Below are positions 14,849 through 23,221 of a stretch of 33,801 nucleotides of DNA, in pieces. Source of the stretch: Candidatus Magnetocorallium paracelense. Lineage in GTDB: Bacteria > Nitrospirota > Thermodesulfovibrionia > Thermodesulfovibrionales > Magnetobacteriaceae. The position numbers and the translations under genes were made by a program. The notes below the pieces were generated by a model that was not told where the DNA came from, searched no databases, and saw only the letters and a program-made list of their open reading frames with translations. The stretch covers positions 1 through 33,801 of the forward strand of contig JAREWP010000051.1 in assembly GCA_029001845.1 (NCBI GenBank), written 5' to 3'. Position 1 is the first letter of the stretch. Every line of letters starts with the position of its first letter.

Positions 14849-16504
14849 CTATCCCATATAACCTAATCCTCTCAGCATCTCTTTAATCTCTCCTGACTCC
14901 TTTTCGTCATGTATGCCGTTGTTCTCAGGAGAATACGGCGCTGATGCCGCCGAGGTTTTCAGTTGATTAGATTTCAGAAACTCTTTGTCGAATATCTCTT
15001 CCATGATCTTTCCGTCCATATCTTCAGGAACCGGCAGACCCATGGCATAAAGAATTGTAGGAGCGACATCGATTATATCGAAATGTCCTTTATTTCCGCC
15101 TTGTAAAATATGATTTCCCTTTGCCAAAAAAACGCCGTCCACTCTGTGGGTGCCTGAAGTTTTATTCGCTCTTTCAATGAGCTTTTTATGATATATCTCT
15201 TTTTGTATAAGGCATTTTCCTCCGGACATGAGTACCAGTAAATCAGGTGCAAGGTGGTCGTATGGGCCTGTGTAGAGTTCCTCTTTGTAGTATATTTTAT
15301 CCGCCAGTTTAAGCCCTTTGTCGTTCTTTAATTCGGCAAGTCCGTCTTTTATGTCATCCCTGATAGAATCGTATTCTTTATTATCGACAATCCCCCCTGG
15401 TTCTCTGCCTTTCAGATTGATGTAAACGCCCTGTTCAGTATGATTGCCGGAGTAAGCCTTTGTTTTGCTCCAGTCTATGAGCTCATGGGTGAATAATCCT
15501 TCTCTCGGGTCCAGGTTTCTATAGAGCCGCGGTAGGTGCTTTAGAGGAACGGTCCACTCAATGGCTTTTACTCCTGCTCTTCTCAATACTTTATAGAATA
15601 CATGGGGCCACCTGATTTTCCACAGTGGTTCGTATTCTTTTTTAAAAGTAAGCAGTCCCTTGTCGTGGAGCCAGTTGTTCATATAAAATGCCTCTGTCTC
15701 CATGCCGGCGCCATGATCGGATACAATTAAAAAGAGAGTGTTTTTATCGAGTTTTGCCATTATCCTGCCTAGTGAATTATCTACATATCGATAGAACTCG
15801 GGGATTATATCTTCATATGCAGATATTATATATTGGGGGTGGGCTTTATCGTAAAATCTCCAGAAGTGGTGCTGCATCACATCTATGGAATAGAAAACCG
15901 AGGCAAAAACGTCCCACTCGTATTTTTCCATGAGATAGAGAATGGTTTTTTCTCGTATATCTACGATTTCACGCCAGTTTTTTAAAAGGAGCCTGAAGTC
16001 GTCTTTATATATAGAGAGGATATCACCGTAAATAATCCTGTAATCGCCGACCTCTCTTTTGATTTCCTTTAACAGATCGGGCGGCCATGTGAGCGCTTTA
16101 TCGCTGTCAACGGCGTATTGCATGCCAGGTATCATGAAGCCGTTGATTTCTTCAGGAGGGCTTGTCATAGGCATATTGACAACGCCAACTCTCTTGCCGT
16201 AATCGGAGAGAATTCTCCATAAAGTCTTTGCCTTTATATATCCTGAATTAAGGACAGGTCTGTTGTATCCAAAAGAGGGGGCGGCGTAGAAGTCGAAGAC
16301 GCCGTGTCGTCCCGGATTCATTCCGGTCATAAATGATGTCCATGCCGGAGGCGTAACAGGCGGATATGTGGATTTCAGCTTTCCACTGCATCCGTTTTTT
16401 TTAAAGATCGAGAAGTTTTTTAGTTCTCCTTTGTCGATCAAAGGATCGATAACATCGAAAGTGGCGCTGTCGATGCCTGCAATAAATACTTTTTTGAATT
16501 CGAT
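14849..16504 (-). CDS. Type I phosphodiesterase / alkaline phosphatase superfamily hydrolase
   Basis: The conserved N-terminus KKVFIAGIDSATFDVIDPL lies upstream of the first usual start (TTG at 16441). It is in frame with an ATC at 16504-16502, 8 bases after a Shine-Dalgarno GGGAG (16517-16513), and a stop codon lies two codons further upstream. I therefore place the start at ATC, either a near-cognate start or a mutated ATG; from there the product is 551 residues. Motifs: metal-binding Asp in GID, nucleophile Thr in PPAWTSFMTG, VSDHGAGM, HLAPDLLV and SGTHRVDGVF. This is the metal-dependent alkaline phosphatase/nucleotide pyrophosphatase fold. There is no signal peptide, so it is cytoplasmic; substrate unknown. 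The C-terminus MLRGLGYMG is typical of the group. Confidence 0.88.
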   Translation of the reverse strand: MEFKKVFIAGIDSATFDVIDPLIDKGELKNFSIFKKNGCSGKLKSTYPPVTPPAWTSFMTGMNPGRHGVFDFYAAPSFGYNRPVLNSGYIKAKTLWRILSDYGKRVGVVNMPMTSPPEEINGFMIPGMQYAVDSDKALTWPPDLLKEIKREVGDYRIIYGDILSIYKDDFRLLLKNWREIVDIREKTILYLMEKYEWDVFASVFYSIDVMQHHFWRFYDKAHPQYIISAYEDIIPEFYRYVDNSLGRIMAKLDKNTLFLIVSDHGAGMETEAFYMNNWLHDKGLLTFKKEYEPLWKIRWPHVFYKVLRRAGVKAIEWTVPLKHLPRLYRNLDPREGLFTHELIDWSKTKAYSGNHTEQGVYINLKGREPGGIVDNKEYDSIRDDIKDGLAELKNDKGLKLADKIYYKEELYTGPYDHLAPDLLVLMSGGKCLIQKEIYHKKLIERANKTSGTHRVDGVFLAKGNHILQGGNKGHFDIIDVAPTILYAMGLPVPEDMDGKIMEEIFDKEFLKSNQLKTSAASAPYSPENNGIHDEKESGEIKEMLRGLGYMG

Positions 16505-16832
16505 TTTTTAATCTCCCTGATATTAATATTATTGATTTTTCACAATTCGTAACTACACAGGCATTTAGGCTGAATACTGAAAGCTGAAGCAAAAAATCAA
16601 ACAACTCAGGTGCTTTGGTCAAAAAAACTTAAAATTTATCAATAATCCATCTTTTACCTGACAGTCTTCGGCCTTCAGTCTATACGCATAAATTCTATTA
16701 TTAAACCTATGACAGAATAACAAGTCAAAGTCTGAAAAAGCAAAAGATGTAACTTTCATCCCCTCTACTTATGCTTTGTGTTTTGTGACTACACCTATAC
16801 ACTTATTTACCAAACTATGATATAATTTACAG
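16505..16832. other. Intergenic region between divergent genes
   Basis: It separates the leftward phosphodiesterase from the rightward PfkB kinase, so it must hold both promoters. I find a TATAAT at 16821-16826 close before the kinase ATG, but no convincing -35 boxes, hairpins or small genes. The overlapping short frames are not persuasive. Confidence 0.5.
16821..16826 (+). promoter_or_regulatory. Possible -10 box giving a leaderless transcript of the PfkB gene
   Basis: A perfect TATAAT ends seven bases before the ATG at 16833, and no Shine-Dalgarno lies between. If used, transcription would begin at or next to the start codon. The hexamer 17 bases upstream (TACACT) is a poor -35 match, so this is tentative. 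Confidence 0.35.
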
Positions 16833-17735
16833 ATGTTGGTAACCGGTATTGGTCAGTGCTCTCTTGATTATCTTGGTATTGTTGATTCTTTTCCCGAAGT
16901 CGATACAAAAAAAGAGGTTTCCGAGTGGATCGTGCAGGGTGGCGGCCCTGTCGCCACTGCTCTTGTCGCATTAACGAGACTCGGTCTTAACTGTCGTTTC
17001 CATGGAATTACATGTGATGACTTTGAGGGAGAGAAGATAAGGGATTCTTTGGTGAACGAAGGGATCGACATAAAAGGTGTTTTGGTAAGAAAGGGGTGCA
17101 GATCTCAGCTCGCCTTTATTGCAATCGAGAAAGAGACGGCAAAGAGGACTATCTTTTGGAAAAGACAAACAGGCAAAGTGTTGGGCTCCGGTGAGCTGGA
17201 TAATGATTTTTTAAAAGACGCCTCTTTTTTACACCTCGACGGTCTTATGACAGAAGTATCCCTATATGCTGCAAAAAAGGCGAAAAGTCTTGATATCCCG
17301 GTTATGCTCGATGGCGGACGGGTGCGGGAAGGGATGATCGAGCTTGCCGGGCTTTGCGAATATGTCGTTGTCTCCGAGGAGTTTGCAAAGGATTTGGGAT
17401 GGAGAGGCGATTCGGAAGAGTTTAAAAAGGAGATTGCCGTTCTCGGTAAGGGAGTCGTTACGGTTACTCTGGGAGCCAGGGGAAGTGTTACATATTTCAA
17501 TAATGAGATTATTGAAATACCGTCGTATCGTGTTGAAGCCGTAGATACGACGGGAGCGGGAGATGTCTTTCACGGCGGTTATATATACGGAGTGCTTAAG
17601 GGATGGGATATTTATAAGACCCTGAAATTCGCTTCGGCATTTGCAGCGCTTAAATGCAGGAAAATCGGGGGCAGGGCGGGGATACCAGGGCTTAGTGAGG
17701 TTTCGGGGTTTCTGGACGAGGCAGATAACAAATAG
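16833..17735 (+). CDS. PfkB-family (ribokinase-like) carbohydrate kinase
   Basis: 300 residues, the normal length for the family. It has the first signature, QGGGPVATALVALTRLG (about 34-50), and the second, DTTGAGDVFHGGYIYGV, with the GAGD anion hole and catalytic Asp. It phosphorylates a sugar or nucleoside with ATP in the cytoplasm; the exact substrate (fructose, ribose, adenosine-type or 2-keto-3-deoxygluconate) cannot be told from sequence. No sugar transporter or catabolic genes adjoin. The gene stops three bases from the convergent solute-binding gene. The start is preceded by TATAAT and no Shine-Dalgarno. Confidence 0.92.
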   Translation: MLVTGIGQCSLDYLGIVDSFPEVDTKKEVSEWIVQGGGPVATALVALTRLGLNCRFHGITCDDFEGEKIRDSLVNEGIDIKGVLVRKGCRSQLAFIAIEKETAKRTIFWKRQTGKVLGSGELDNDFLKDASFLHLDGLMTEVSLYAAKKAKSLDIPVMLDGGRVREGMIELAGLCEYVVVSEEFAKDLGWRGDSEEFKKEIAVLGKGVVTVTLGARGSVTYFNNEIIEIPSYRVEAVDTTGAGDVFHGGYIYGVLKGWDIYKTLKFASAFAALKCRKIGGRAGIPGLSEVSGFLDEADNK

Positions 17736-17738
17736 CTA

Positions 17739-18509
17739 TTATTTTTCTATTTCCAGTCCATACTTTTTCAGGATATTCCTGTAATCCGGCGTTGTCCCGA
17801 ATTTCTCAAGTGCTTTTTTGATCTTGCCGATAATTATATCTGAGGTGTCGAGACTTGCCGCCAAATAATATCCGTCTTTTGAAATATCGGAAAGCTCGTA
17901 AACTTTTTGGAGTATACGAGCGGGATCATCTCCGGCATTATTGGCAATATAAAAAGCAACGGCATCAGGAATTGGCCAGACCTCAATTCTTCCGCTTTTT
18001 AGTTTTTTATAGTTCCTGACATATGAATCTTCTCCGCTTATGCGTTGGAATGTTTTCAAGTCAAACCCTTTGTTTATCAAATATGTTTCCCGCGCATCCC
18101 CTATGGTCGTGCCAATCTGATATTTTTTTAAATCATTCATGCTTTTGATCGTGATATCACCTCGCTCCTTAAGCGCGAAGACTGATTGTATGGAAGGAAC
18201 AATCACACCGATCCATTGAAACTGCTTCTCACGTTTTGCACGTCTGCTTATTGAGTATATTAATGCATTTGTTCCGTTCACTGCATTGTTATAAGTCCTT
18301 ATCCAGGGATAACTTTTTATGTCATAAGCAATCTCTGCCTGCTTCAACACTGCCTCCACAACTTCCGTTGACATACCGGTAATGACTCCATTCGCCATAT
18401 AGTTATATGGCGGAAACTCCTCTGTATATACGGTTAATGATTGAGCGTATAGAGAGTTGAAAAAAAATAAAAAAATAAAAAAACATAGAGGTAAGGTGAC
18501 AGGTTTCAT
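17739..18509 (-). CDS. Periplasmic solute-binding protein, SBP_bac_3 (amino-acid type)
   Basis: From the ATG at 18509 the product is 256 residues and opens MKPVTLPLCFFIFLFFFNSLYAQS, a clear signal peptide cleaved near YAQ; an upstream ATG at 18533 is less likely. AAGGATGAG before this start can serve as Shine-Dalgarno. The mature part (LTVYTEEFPPYNY, GMSTEVVEAVLKQ, YPWIRTYNNA, and WIGVIVPSIQSVFALKE) matches the polar amino-acid-binding SBP_bac_3 family. There are no ABC permease or ATPase genes next to it, so it is an orphan binding protein, possibly a sensor or part of a distant transporter. Ligand unknown. Confidence 0.88.
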   Translation of the reverse strand: MKPVTLPLCFFIFLFFFNSLYAQSLTVYTEEFPPYNYMANGVITGMSTEVVEAVLKQAEIAYDIKSYPWIRTYNNAVNGTNALIYSISRRAKREKQFQWIGVIVPSIQSVFALKERGDITIKSMNDLKKYQIGTTIGDARETYLINKGFDLKTFQRISGEDSYVRNYKKLKSGRIEVWPIPDAVAFYIANNAGDDPARILQKVYELSDISKDGYYLAASLDTSDIIIGKIKKALEKFGTTPDYRNILKKYGLEIEK

Positions 18510-18594
18510 AATTATCTCATCCTTATTCATCATTATTATTTTTTGTCAGGCTTATCCGTAGACAAACATTCCTTGTTCATTGTGAGCTATAGTT

Positions 18595-18728
18595 CACTGT
18601 CATTAACTTAAGGAGCAAAGCACCATCCGCCTTCAGCGGCTAAACTCGAAGGCTCCGCTTCGCTGCGCCTTCTCAAACATGACCCGCTTCCGTCGGAAGG
18701 TGCTTCACCCCTTAAGTTAATGGTATTG
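18595..18728. mobile_element. MITE-like element, copy 1, with 10-bp target duplication
   Basis: A 134-bp non-coding element ends in inverted repeats (CATTAACTTAAGG at 18601-18613 and CCTTAAGTTAATGGTATTG at 18710-18728). It is bordered by the direct repeat AGCTATAGTT at 18585-18594 and 18729-18738. The interior contains AGCAAAGCACC and a small hairpin, GAAGGC...GCCTTC. A shorter copy of the same family lies at 27248-27294. The rest of 18510-18970 holds no gene I can support. Confidence 0.8.
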
Positions 18729-18970
18729 AGCTATAGTTATTAATGACAGGCAATTCAGTAGGAAAAATAAAGTATACTATAATTCTGTTGCAAATTACTT
18801 CTATTGTTTGTTTTTTTTAATGAGTTTCTTTACTTAACGATTAAGAGTAACAGTTTGGTAAAGCCGCTCATTTCAGTGAGCTGTTATCTGTTTTGGGAGT
18901 TTTTTGTTAATAATGATGCTGGAATTGTTATGATATGTTTTTGAAAACCGTGAAGAGAGGGAGATGGGGT

Positions 18971-19711
18971 ATGTCACAAACAAAGAGCATAGAAAAGGTT
19001 TTAAAAGCGGGGCGCGATCTGAGAAAATCGGTGAATGCTTTAACGTTTTCAGAACCGGTGACCCATGTTTACAATCCACTTGTTTATGCGTGGAAGCCAT
19101 ATCGCTCATGGGTTATGAAATACGGTATGGCGCCTAAAAAAATTATTTTTCTTGGAATGAATCCCGGGCCTTGGGGAATGGCGCAGACCGGCGTACCCTT
19201 TGGCGAAATAATATCTGTAAAGGAGTGGATGGGTATAAATGAGAAAGTCGGAAAACCGTCTTATGAACATCCCTCGCGACCGGTCAGCGGTTTTGACTGT
19301 CATCGATCGGAAGTGAGCGGGAGAAGGCTTTGGGGATTGTTTAAAGAACGTTTCGGTACTGCCTGTGTTTTTTTTAAAGAGCATTTTGTTGTCAATTACT
19401 GTCCTCTTCTTTTTATTGAAGAATCGGGGCGCAATATAACACCGGATAAACTACCTGTGTCTGAACGTGAGAGTCTGTTTGAATGCTGTGATAAACATCT
19501 ACAGGTGTTAACAGAGTTATATTCTCCTGAGTGGATTATCGGTGTTGGAGGGTTTGCAACAAAAAGAGCCGCTATTTCACTAAAAGATACTGGCGTCTTC
19601 ATCGATACAATTCTTCATCCAAGCCCTGCAAGTCCTGCTGCAAATCGTGGGTGGGGAGACGCTGTTACTCAAAAACTGATTGACATTGGCCTGTGGGGAG
19701 GATCATTATGA
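18971..19711 (+). CDS. SMUG1-like uracil-DNA glycosylase family protein
   Basis: 246 residues from the ATG at 18971, chosen because GGGAG (18959-18963) sits seven bases ahead; an ATG at 18935 lacks such a site. Motif 1, GMNPGPWGMAQTGVPFG, and motif 2, HPSPASPAANRGW, are those of single-strand-selective monofunctional uracil glycosylases (SMUG, family 3 UDG). The Asn in GMNPG and His in HPSP correspond to catalytic positions. It would remove uracil or oxidised pyrimidines such as 5-hydroxymethyluracil from DNA in base excision repair. It appears monocistronic. A strong inverted repeat follows the stop. Confidence 0.93.
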   Translation: MSQTKSIEKVLKAGRDLRKSVNALTFSEPVTHVYNPLVYAWKPYRSWVMKYGMAPKKIIFLGMNPGPWGMAQTGVPFGEIISVKEWMGINEKVGKPSYEHPSRPVSGFDCHRSEVSGRRLWGLFKERFGTACVFFKEHFVVNYCPLLFIEESGRNITPDKLPVSERESLFECCDKHLQVLTELYSPEWIIGVGGFATKRAAISLKDTGVFIDTILHPSPASPAANRGWGDAVTQKLIDIGLWGGSL

Positions 19712-19737
19712 TAATCAGCCTTTTATCCCTAAAATAA

Positions 19738-19837
19738 CCGGCATCGTGCCGGAAGGAGCAGTGATGTCCTGCCAAAACAAGCTGAAACTCGTAAACTCAA
19801 ACACCACCTTGTTTTGGCAGGACATCACTGCTCCTTC
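19738..19837. repeat. Hairpin plus perfect 30-bp inverted repeat after the glycosylase gene
   Basis: CCGGCATCGTGCCGG (19738-19752) forms a 6-bp stem. It is followed by 30-bp arms at 19752-19781 and 19808-19837 that are exactly complementary, with a 26-base loop. No T-run follows, so it is not a standard intrinsic terminator. It resembles a REP or MITE-like unit and would form a long RNA hairpin. Confidence 0.85.
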
Positions 19838-19843
19838 TAACGA

Positions 19844-19996
19844 TTTTCATGCTTTGTGGTGACTGGGAGAGTCATGGACGTTTATCCCGAAAATAAGTCC
19901 TTGGTAGCTTCGTTGTTAAAGATACCATGTTCTTCAATCACTATATATTTTCATGCTTTGTGGTGGCCCGGAGGGCCATGGACGTTTGTCACGAAA
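19844..19996 (+). repeat. Imperfect 50-bp direct repeat, two copies
   Basis: Copies at 19844-19893 and 19948-19996 share TTTTCATGCTTTGTGGTG, CATGGACGTTT and CGAAAA, with differing centres. Short frames across them are an accident of the repeat. No gene is recognised between 19712 and 20275. Confidence 0.7.
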
Positions 19997-20015
19997 ACAG
20001 ATAAACACAAAAAAT

Positions 20016-20043
20016 GTAGGGGCAGACCAGCGTGTCTGCCCCG
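20016..20043. repeat. GTAGGGGCAGACC palindromic repeat
   Basis: GGGGCAGAC (20019-20027) pairs with GTCTGCCCC (20034-20042) across a 6-base loop, preceded by GTA. It resembles the GGGGCAGGTTT palindromes inserted in the NRPS gene and probably belongs to a related family of genome-wide small repeats. Confidence 0.75.
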
Positions 20044-20275
20044 GCGGTGACGAACGAACAAACGCACCGGAGTAATTTCACACTAATTTTACCTGGTCCT
20101 TAAACTTATTTATTTCCGTTTCCTAAATACATAAAATAGTTCTGTTTTTAGTATAATTTATAGCATAGGAGCTTCAAATATATTACATACAATCAAGCAG
20201 AGTTTAAAAAGTCGATCAATGATAAGTATGATAGCATAGAAGTGATTGTGTCGGATTGATTATTGCCGGTGATTT

Positions 20276-21688
20276 ATGAAACATGACAAGATTTGTTTAA
20301 TAATTGCGATTTTTATGTTTACCTTTATTCATAATCTTTGTTTTGCCATCGATCCGGTAGTCGATATAAAAGCAAACGGATCGGATGGACCTGTGTCTAT
20401 AAAATCAGACGATATATTATTGATACAATTAAGCCTCGATCCGGGGGATTATTCTGACATGGAGTCGGATTGGTGGTTGGCAGGTTTATATGAGGATAAT
20501 CTTTTTTATTATGATCTCATGGAAAATGAGTGGCTTTTGAGTTCTGATCTTCCTGTCACTTATAGTGGCGAATTATTGCCATTCGAAAACATTGAAGTAG
20601 AAGACAATTCATTTATGATTAGCAGCTATACATACTTTTTCGGAATAGATATTGATATGAATTCAATATTGGATTACGACTCTTTTTATTATGACAGCGT
20701 GGAAGTTGAGGTTTTTCTTGCAGAGGAGGATGTAGACAACGGTGAACCATATATTGTTGTATATAAACCTTCTGCTGCATGCATCGGAAATACATTATTC
20801 TCGGATACTCACGATCTGCAACACCCGGCGATTGTCGAAGTTAATATGTCAGGAGAAATTTTATGGAAATATGAAATACCTGAGGATTTAAAAGAGGGTG
20901 GAATCATTGGTTTGGACGTCGAGAGACTTGAGAATGACAGAATTTTATTTAATCTTTCAAATAGTGGTATCTATGAGATTGACAGAGCCGGAAATGTTGT
21001 ATGGTCATACTCTGTTTCTCAAAATTCCCACGACACTGACCGTCTGTCTAATGGAAACACAATTTATGTATTTGGCAATGATGACGGAATAGATGACACA
21101 CAGATCAGGGAGGTGGACACCGATGGTAATCTCGTTTGGTCATGGTCGGCTAAAGACTATTTTTATAACGACAGTTTAAAGGATATTTACAGGCAGGGAT
21201 GGACTCATGCAAATGCTGTAACCAGACTTATCAATGGTAATACGCTTATAAGTCTGAGGAACTTTGATCGTACTGTTGAGGTGGATGCAGAGGGGGGGCC
21301 TGTCTGGTCATTCGATTGGCGTACATTGGGGGGGGAAGTGACAGATCCCCATGAGCCGGAGATTCAAGTCGATGATAATCTGCTGGTGTGCATGCAAAGA
21401 GAGTCTCCATACAGAGCTGTAGAGATTAACAGAACAACAGGTGAAGTCGTCTGGTCTTATGCAAATGATGATTTAAGAACGGCACGTGATTGTGACAGGC
21501 TTTCGAATGGCAATACTCTGATTGTCGCTGTACTTGAAAATGGTAGTGACAGCGACTTCAGCGATGATGAATCAGTAATACTGGAGATTACCACGGATGG
21601 TGAGATTGTGTGGCAGTTGCAGTTAAAGAATAGTTATACAGGTCAGGACCCGGGCTTTTTTTATAAAGCCGAAAGAATATGCGAATAA
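20276..21688 (+). CDS. Exported arylsulfotransferase-like beta-propeller protein
   Basis: 470 residues with a signal peptide (KICLIIAIFMFTFIHNLCFA). Residues about 25-165 form a domain also found alone in the gene at 27851: VDIKANGSDGP, LDPGDY, SDWWLAGL, YYDL, TYSGEL, YTYFFGIDIDMNS. The remainder has propeller-blade repeats typical of the ASST (arylsulfotransferase/PQQ-like) superfamily: GEILWKYEIP, GNVVWSYSVSQNSHDTDRLSNGNT, then WTHANAVTRLINGNTLIS, GEVVWSYAND and GEIVWQLQL. In true arylsulfotransferases a catalytic His accepts sulfate; His in NSHD and WTHAN are candidates, but activity is not assured. Likely periplasmic or secreted. A TATAAT lies at 20152-20157 upstream. Confidence 0.8.
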   Translation: MKHDKICLIIAIFMFTFIHNLCFAIDPVVDIKANGSDGPVSIKSDDILLIQLSLDPGDYSDMESDWWLAGLYEDNLFYYDLMENEWLLSSDLPVTYSGELLPFENIEVEDNSFMISSYTYFFGIDIDMNSILDYDSFYYDSVEVEVFLAEEDVDNGEPYIVVYKPSAACIGNTLFSDTHDLQHPAIVEVNMSGEILWKYEIPEDLKEGGIIGLDVERLENDRILFNLSNSGIYEIDRAGNVVWSYSVSQNSHDTDRLSNGNTIYVFGNDDGIDDTQIREVDTDGNLVWSWSAKDYFYNDSLKDIYRQGWTHANAVTRLINGNTLISLRNFDRTVEVDAEGGPVWSFDWRTLGGEVTDPHEPEIQVDDNLLVCMQRESPYRAVEINRTTGEVVWSYANDDLRTARDCDRLSNGNTLIVAVLENGSDSDFSDDESVILEITTDGEIVWQLQLKNSYTGQDPGFFYKAERICE

Positions 21689-21763
21689 TCACTGACCGGT
21701 ATGTTTTATATTTAGCACAGTCAACTTTACTAACTATTATTTGTAAGTGTATAATAGTCAATG

Positions 21764-21792
21764 TTACATCTTTTTAAATGAAATGGTATAAT
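21764..21792 (+). promoter_or_regulatory. Sigma70-like promoter of the lysine-rich protein gene
   Basis: TTACAT at 21764-21769, a 17-base spacer, and TATAAT at 21787-21792 precede the ATG at 21837 with a leader of roughly 38 bases. Another TATAAT at 21750-21755 has no good -35. Confidence 0.5.
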
Positions 21793-21836
21793 AATTTCGG
21801 TTTACTATATGAATACAAATTTTCAAGGAGGAAGCA

Positions 21837-22673
21837 ATGGGTAAATTCAAAGATGCAATAAACTACGCAGCCAAATTTATTGAGAAACAAAAAGGTAATT
21901 GGGATCATATAGGTTGGGAAAACTTTTTGAAAGGCGTTCAAAAAAAGGGATTGAAAGTCACTGAAGAGACATCTTCTTATCTTGGAGATATGCTGGAAGC
22001 TGCAAAGGGTATATATCATACTGTACCTTCAGGCGAACCGGAAGACGAAAAGACCGGCAAACAAAAAAGTAATAAGTCTCAGGTAAAGAAAAAACGTGCT
22101 TATACGCGCAGCAGCGATAAAAAAACCTATGGAGCAACTTCAAAACCCGGGAAAGCTGCGAAAACAAATGAGTCCAATATTCCTATAAAATCAGAAAGAG
22201 CACGTAAAACAGCAGATGAAAGCGCCATCAATATGAAAGTCGTAACACCACTAATCTCTGAAAAGATGTCAAAATCTTTTTTTATGGGGCTTGAAAAAGG
22301 ATTGTTTATGGCTGCCACTTCAAGAGGGAGTAATCCCTCTGCATTTAGTGAGAAAGTATCTCCCCTATCAAAAAGAGAGGAACAGTGGAAGAGGGTTATA
22401 GACGCAAAGGCCCAACAAAAGCAGTTCGTTGTTTTTAATAACAAAAGGGAATACGATAAATATATACTTCAGAAAACAGGACCTGTAAAATCCGAGAAGC
22501 CTGCTATAGAGAAAAGAACAAAAACGACTAAGTCAGCGAAACCCGCCATAACCAGGCAAAAGAGGGTTCTTAATCCAAAAAAAGATAAAACTGCCGGACA
22601 AGTTATATCAACTAAAAAAGAAAAATCGAGCATGACGAGATATGTTGGATACGGCGCCTATATGGGTAGATGA
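21837..22673 (+). CDS. Lysine-rich basic protein of unknown function
   Basis: 278 residues, start fixed by a strong AAGGAGGAAGCA Shine-Dalgarno. Residues 1-62 (KFKDAINYAAKFIEKQ, WENFLKGVQKKGLKVTEE and LGDMLEAAKGIYH) look like a compact helical domain. From about 75 onward the sequence is dense in Lys, Ser, Thr and Ala, as in VKKKRAYTRSSDKKTYG and KTTKSAKPAITRQKR, and is probably disordered. A short more ordered patch, SEKMSKSFFMGLEKGLFMAATSRG, lies mid-protein and a conserved-looking tail RYVGYGAYMGR ends it. There is no signal peptide or TM segment. The composition is compatible with nucleic-acid, polyphosphate or granule binding (H1-like or phasin-like), but I do not recognise a family. Confidence 0.75.
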   Translation: MGKFKDAINYAAKFIEKQKGNWDHIGWENFLKGVQKKGLKVTEETSSYLGDMLEAAKGIYHTVPSGEPEDEKTGKQKSNKSQVKKKRAYTRSSDKKTYGATSKPGKAAKTNESNIPIKSERARKTADESAINMKVVTPLISEKMSKSFFMGLEKGLFMAATSRGSNPSAFSEKVSPLSKREEQWKRVIDAKAQQKQFVVFNNKREYDKYILQKTGPVKSEKPAIEKRTKTTKSAKPAITRQKRVLNPKKDKTAGQVISTKKEKSSMTRYVGYGAYMGR

Positions 22674-22717
22674 AAATGACTCAATCGGTTCGGTGCGAGG
22701 TATTTTAATCGTTGTAA

Positions 22718-22771
22718 ACAAAGGAGCGAAAGCAAGTCGTAAACGTCTAATCATTGCATTGGCTCCTTTGT
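22718..22771. repeat. Inverted repeat between the lysine-rich gene and the response regulator
   Basis: ACAAAGGAGC (22718-22727) and GCTCCTTTGT (22762-22771) are perfectly complementary, with a 34-base loop. It could end the upstream transcript or sequester the leader of the downstream gene, which has no evident Shine-Dalgarno. The function is not shown by the sequence. Confidence 0.5.
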
Positions 22772-22783
22772 CATTTATAAACA

Positions 22784-23152
22784 ATGAAGACAGTAATGAT
22801 TATTGAGGACAATCCTGATAATATGGCGCTTATGGAAGCCATCCTTGAAGAGGAGTATTCTCTATTGAAAGCTGTTAGTTCTGTTGATGGATTAAACCTG
22901 TTGAGAACAAAAAAGCCGGATATTATACTTTTAGATATTTCTCTTCCCGGTATTGACGGTGAGGAAGTTATAAAAAGAATAAGAAATGACGAGACTTTTA
23001 AAAAGATTCCTGTTATCGCTGTAACTGCTCATGCCATGAAAGGTGACAAAGAGAGGTTTCTTGGACTTGGATTTGACGGATATTTTTCTAAACCAATAGT
23101 AAATGCGCAGGCGTTGTTGGATTTAATAAAAAATAAGAGCTCGGTTCTGTAA
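22784..23152 (+). CDS. Single-domain response regulator (CheY/DivK-like receiver)
   Basis: 122 residues consisting only of a receiver domain: acidic pair E8/D9, phospho-acceptor D51 in IILLDISLPG, the Thr in VIAVTAHAM and the Lys in YFSKPI. There is no output domain, so it acts by protein-protein contact, as CheY, DivK or Spo0F do. No histidine kinase gene lies nearby; the CheW fusion 1.6 kb away belongs to the same broad signalling class, but a link is not demonstrated. The start lacks a clear ribosome-binding site. Confidence 0.92.
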   Translation: MKTVMIIEDNPDNMALMEAILEEEYSLLKAVSSVDGLNLLRTKKPDIILLDISLPGIDGEEVIKRIRNDETFKKIPVIAVTAHAMKGDKERFLGLGFDGYFSKPIVNAQALLDLIKNKSSVL

Positions 23153-23221
23153 AGTTGTTATACCTCTTTTGTTAGTGTAAGGGTGGAAGGACGTTACTGT
23201 CCTTGTCGCCGGTTGTAGTGA

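Noticed and set aside
19680-20050. Two 60-64 codon forward frames after the glycosylase gene
   Set aside because: They cross the 30-bp inverted repeat, the 50-bp direct repeats and a GGGGCAGAC palindrome; their similar peptides (FHALW) merely reflect the DNA repeat.
23187-23204. AAGGAC/GTCCTT hairpin as terminator between the receiver and YggS genes
   Set aside because: The stem is only six base pairs and has no T-run on either strand, so it cannot be called a terminator.
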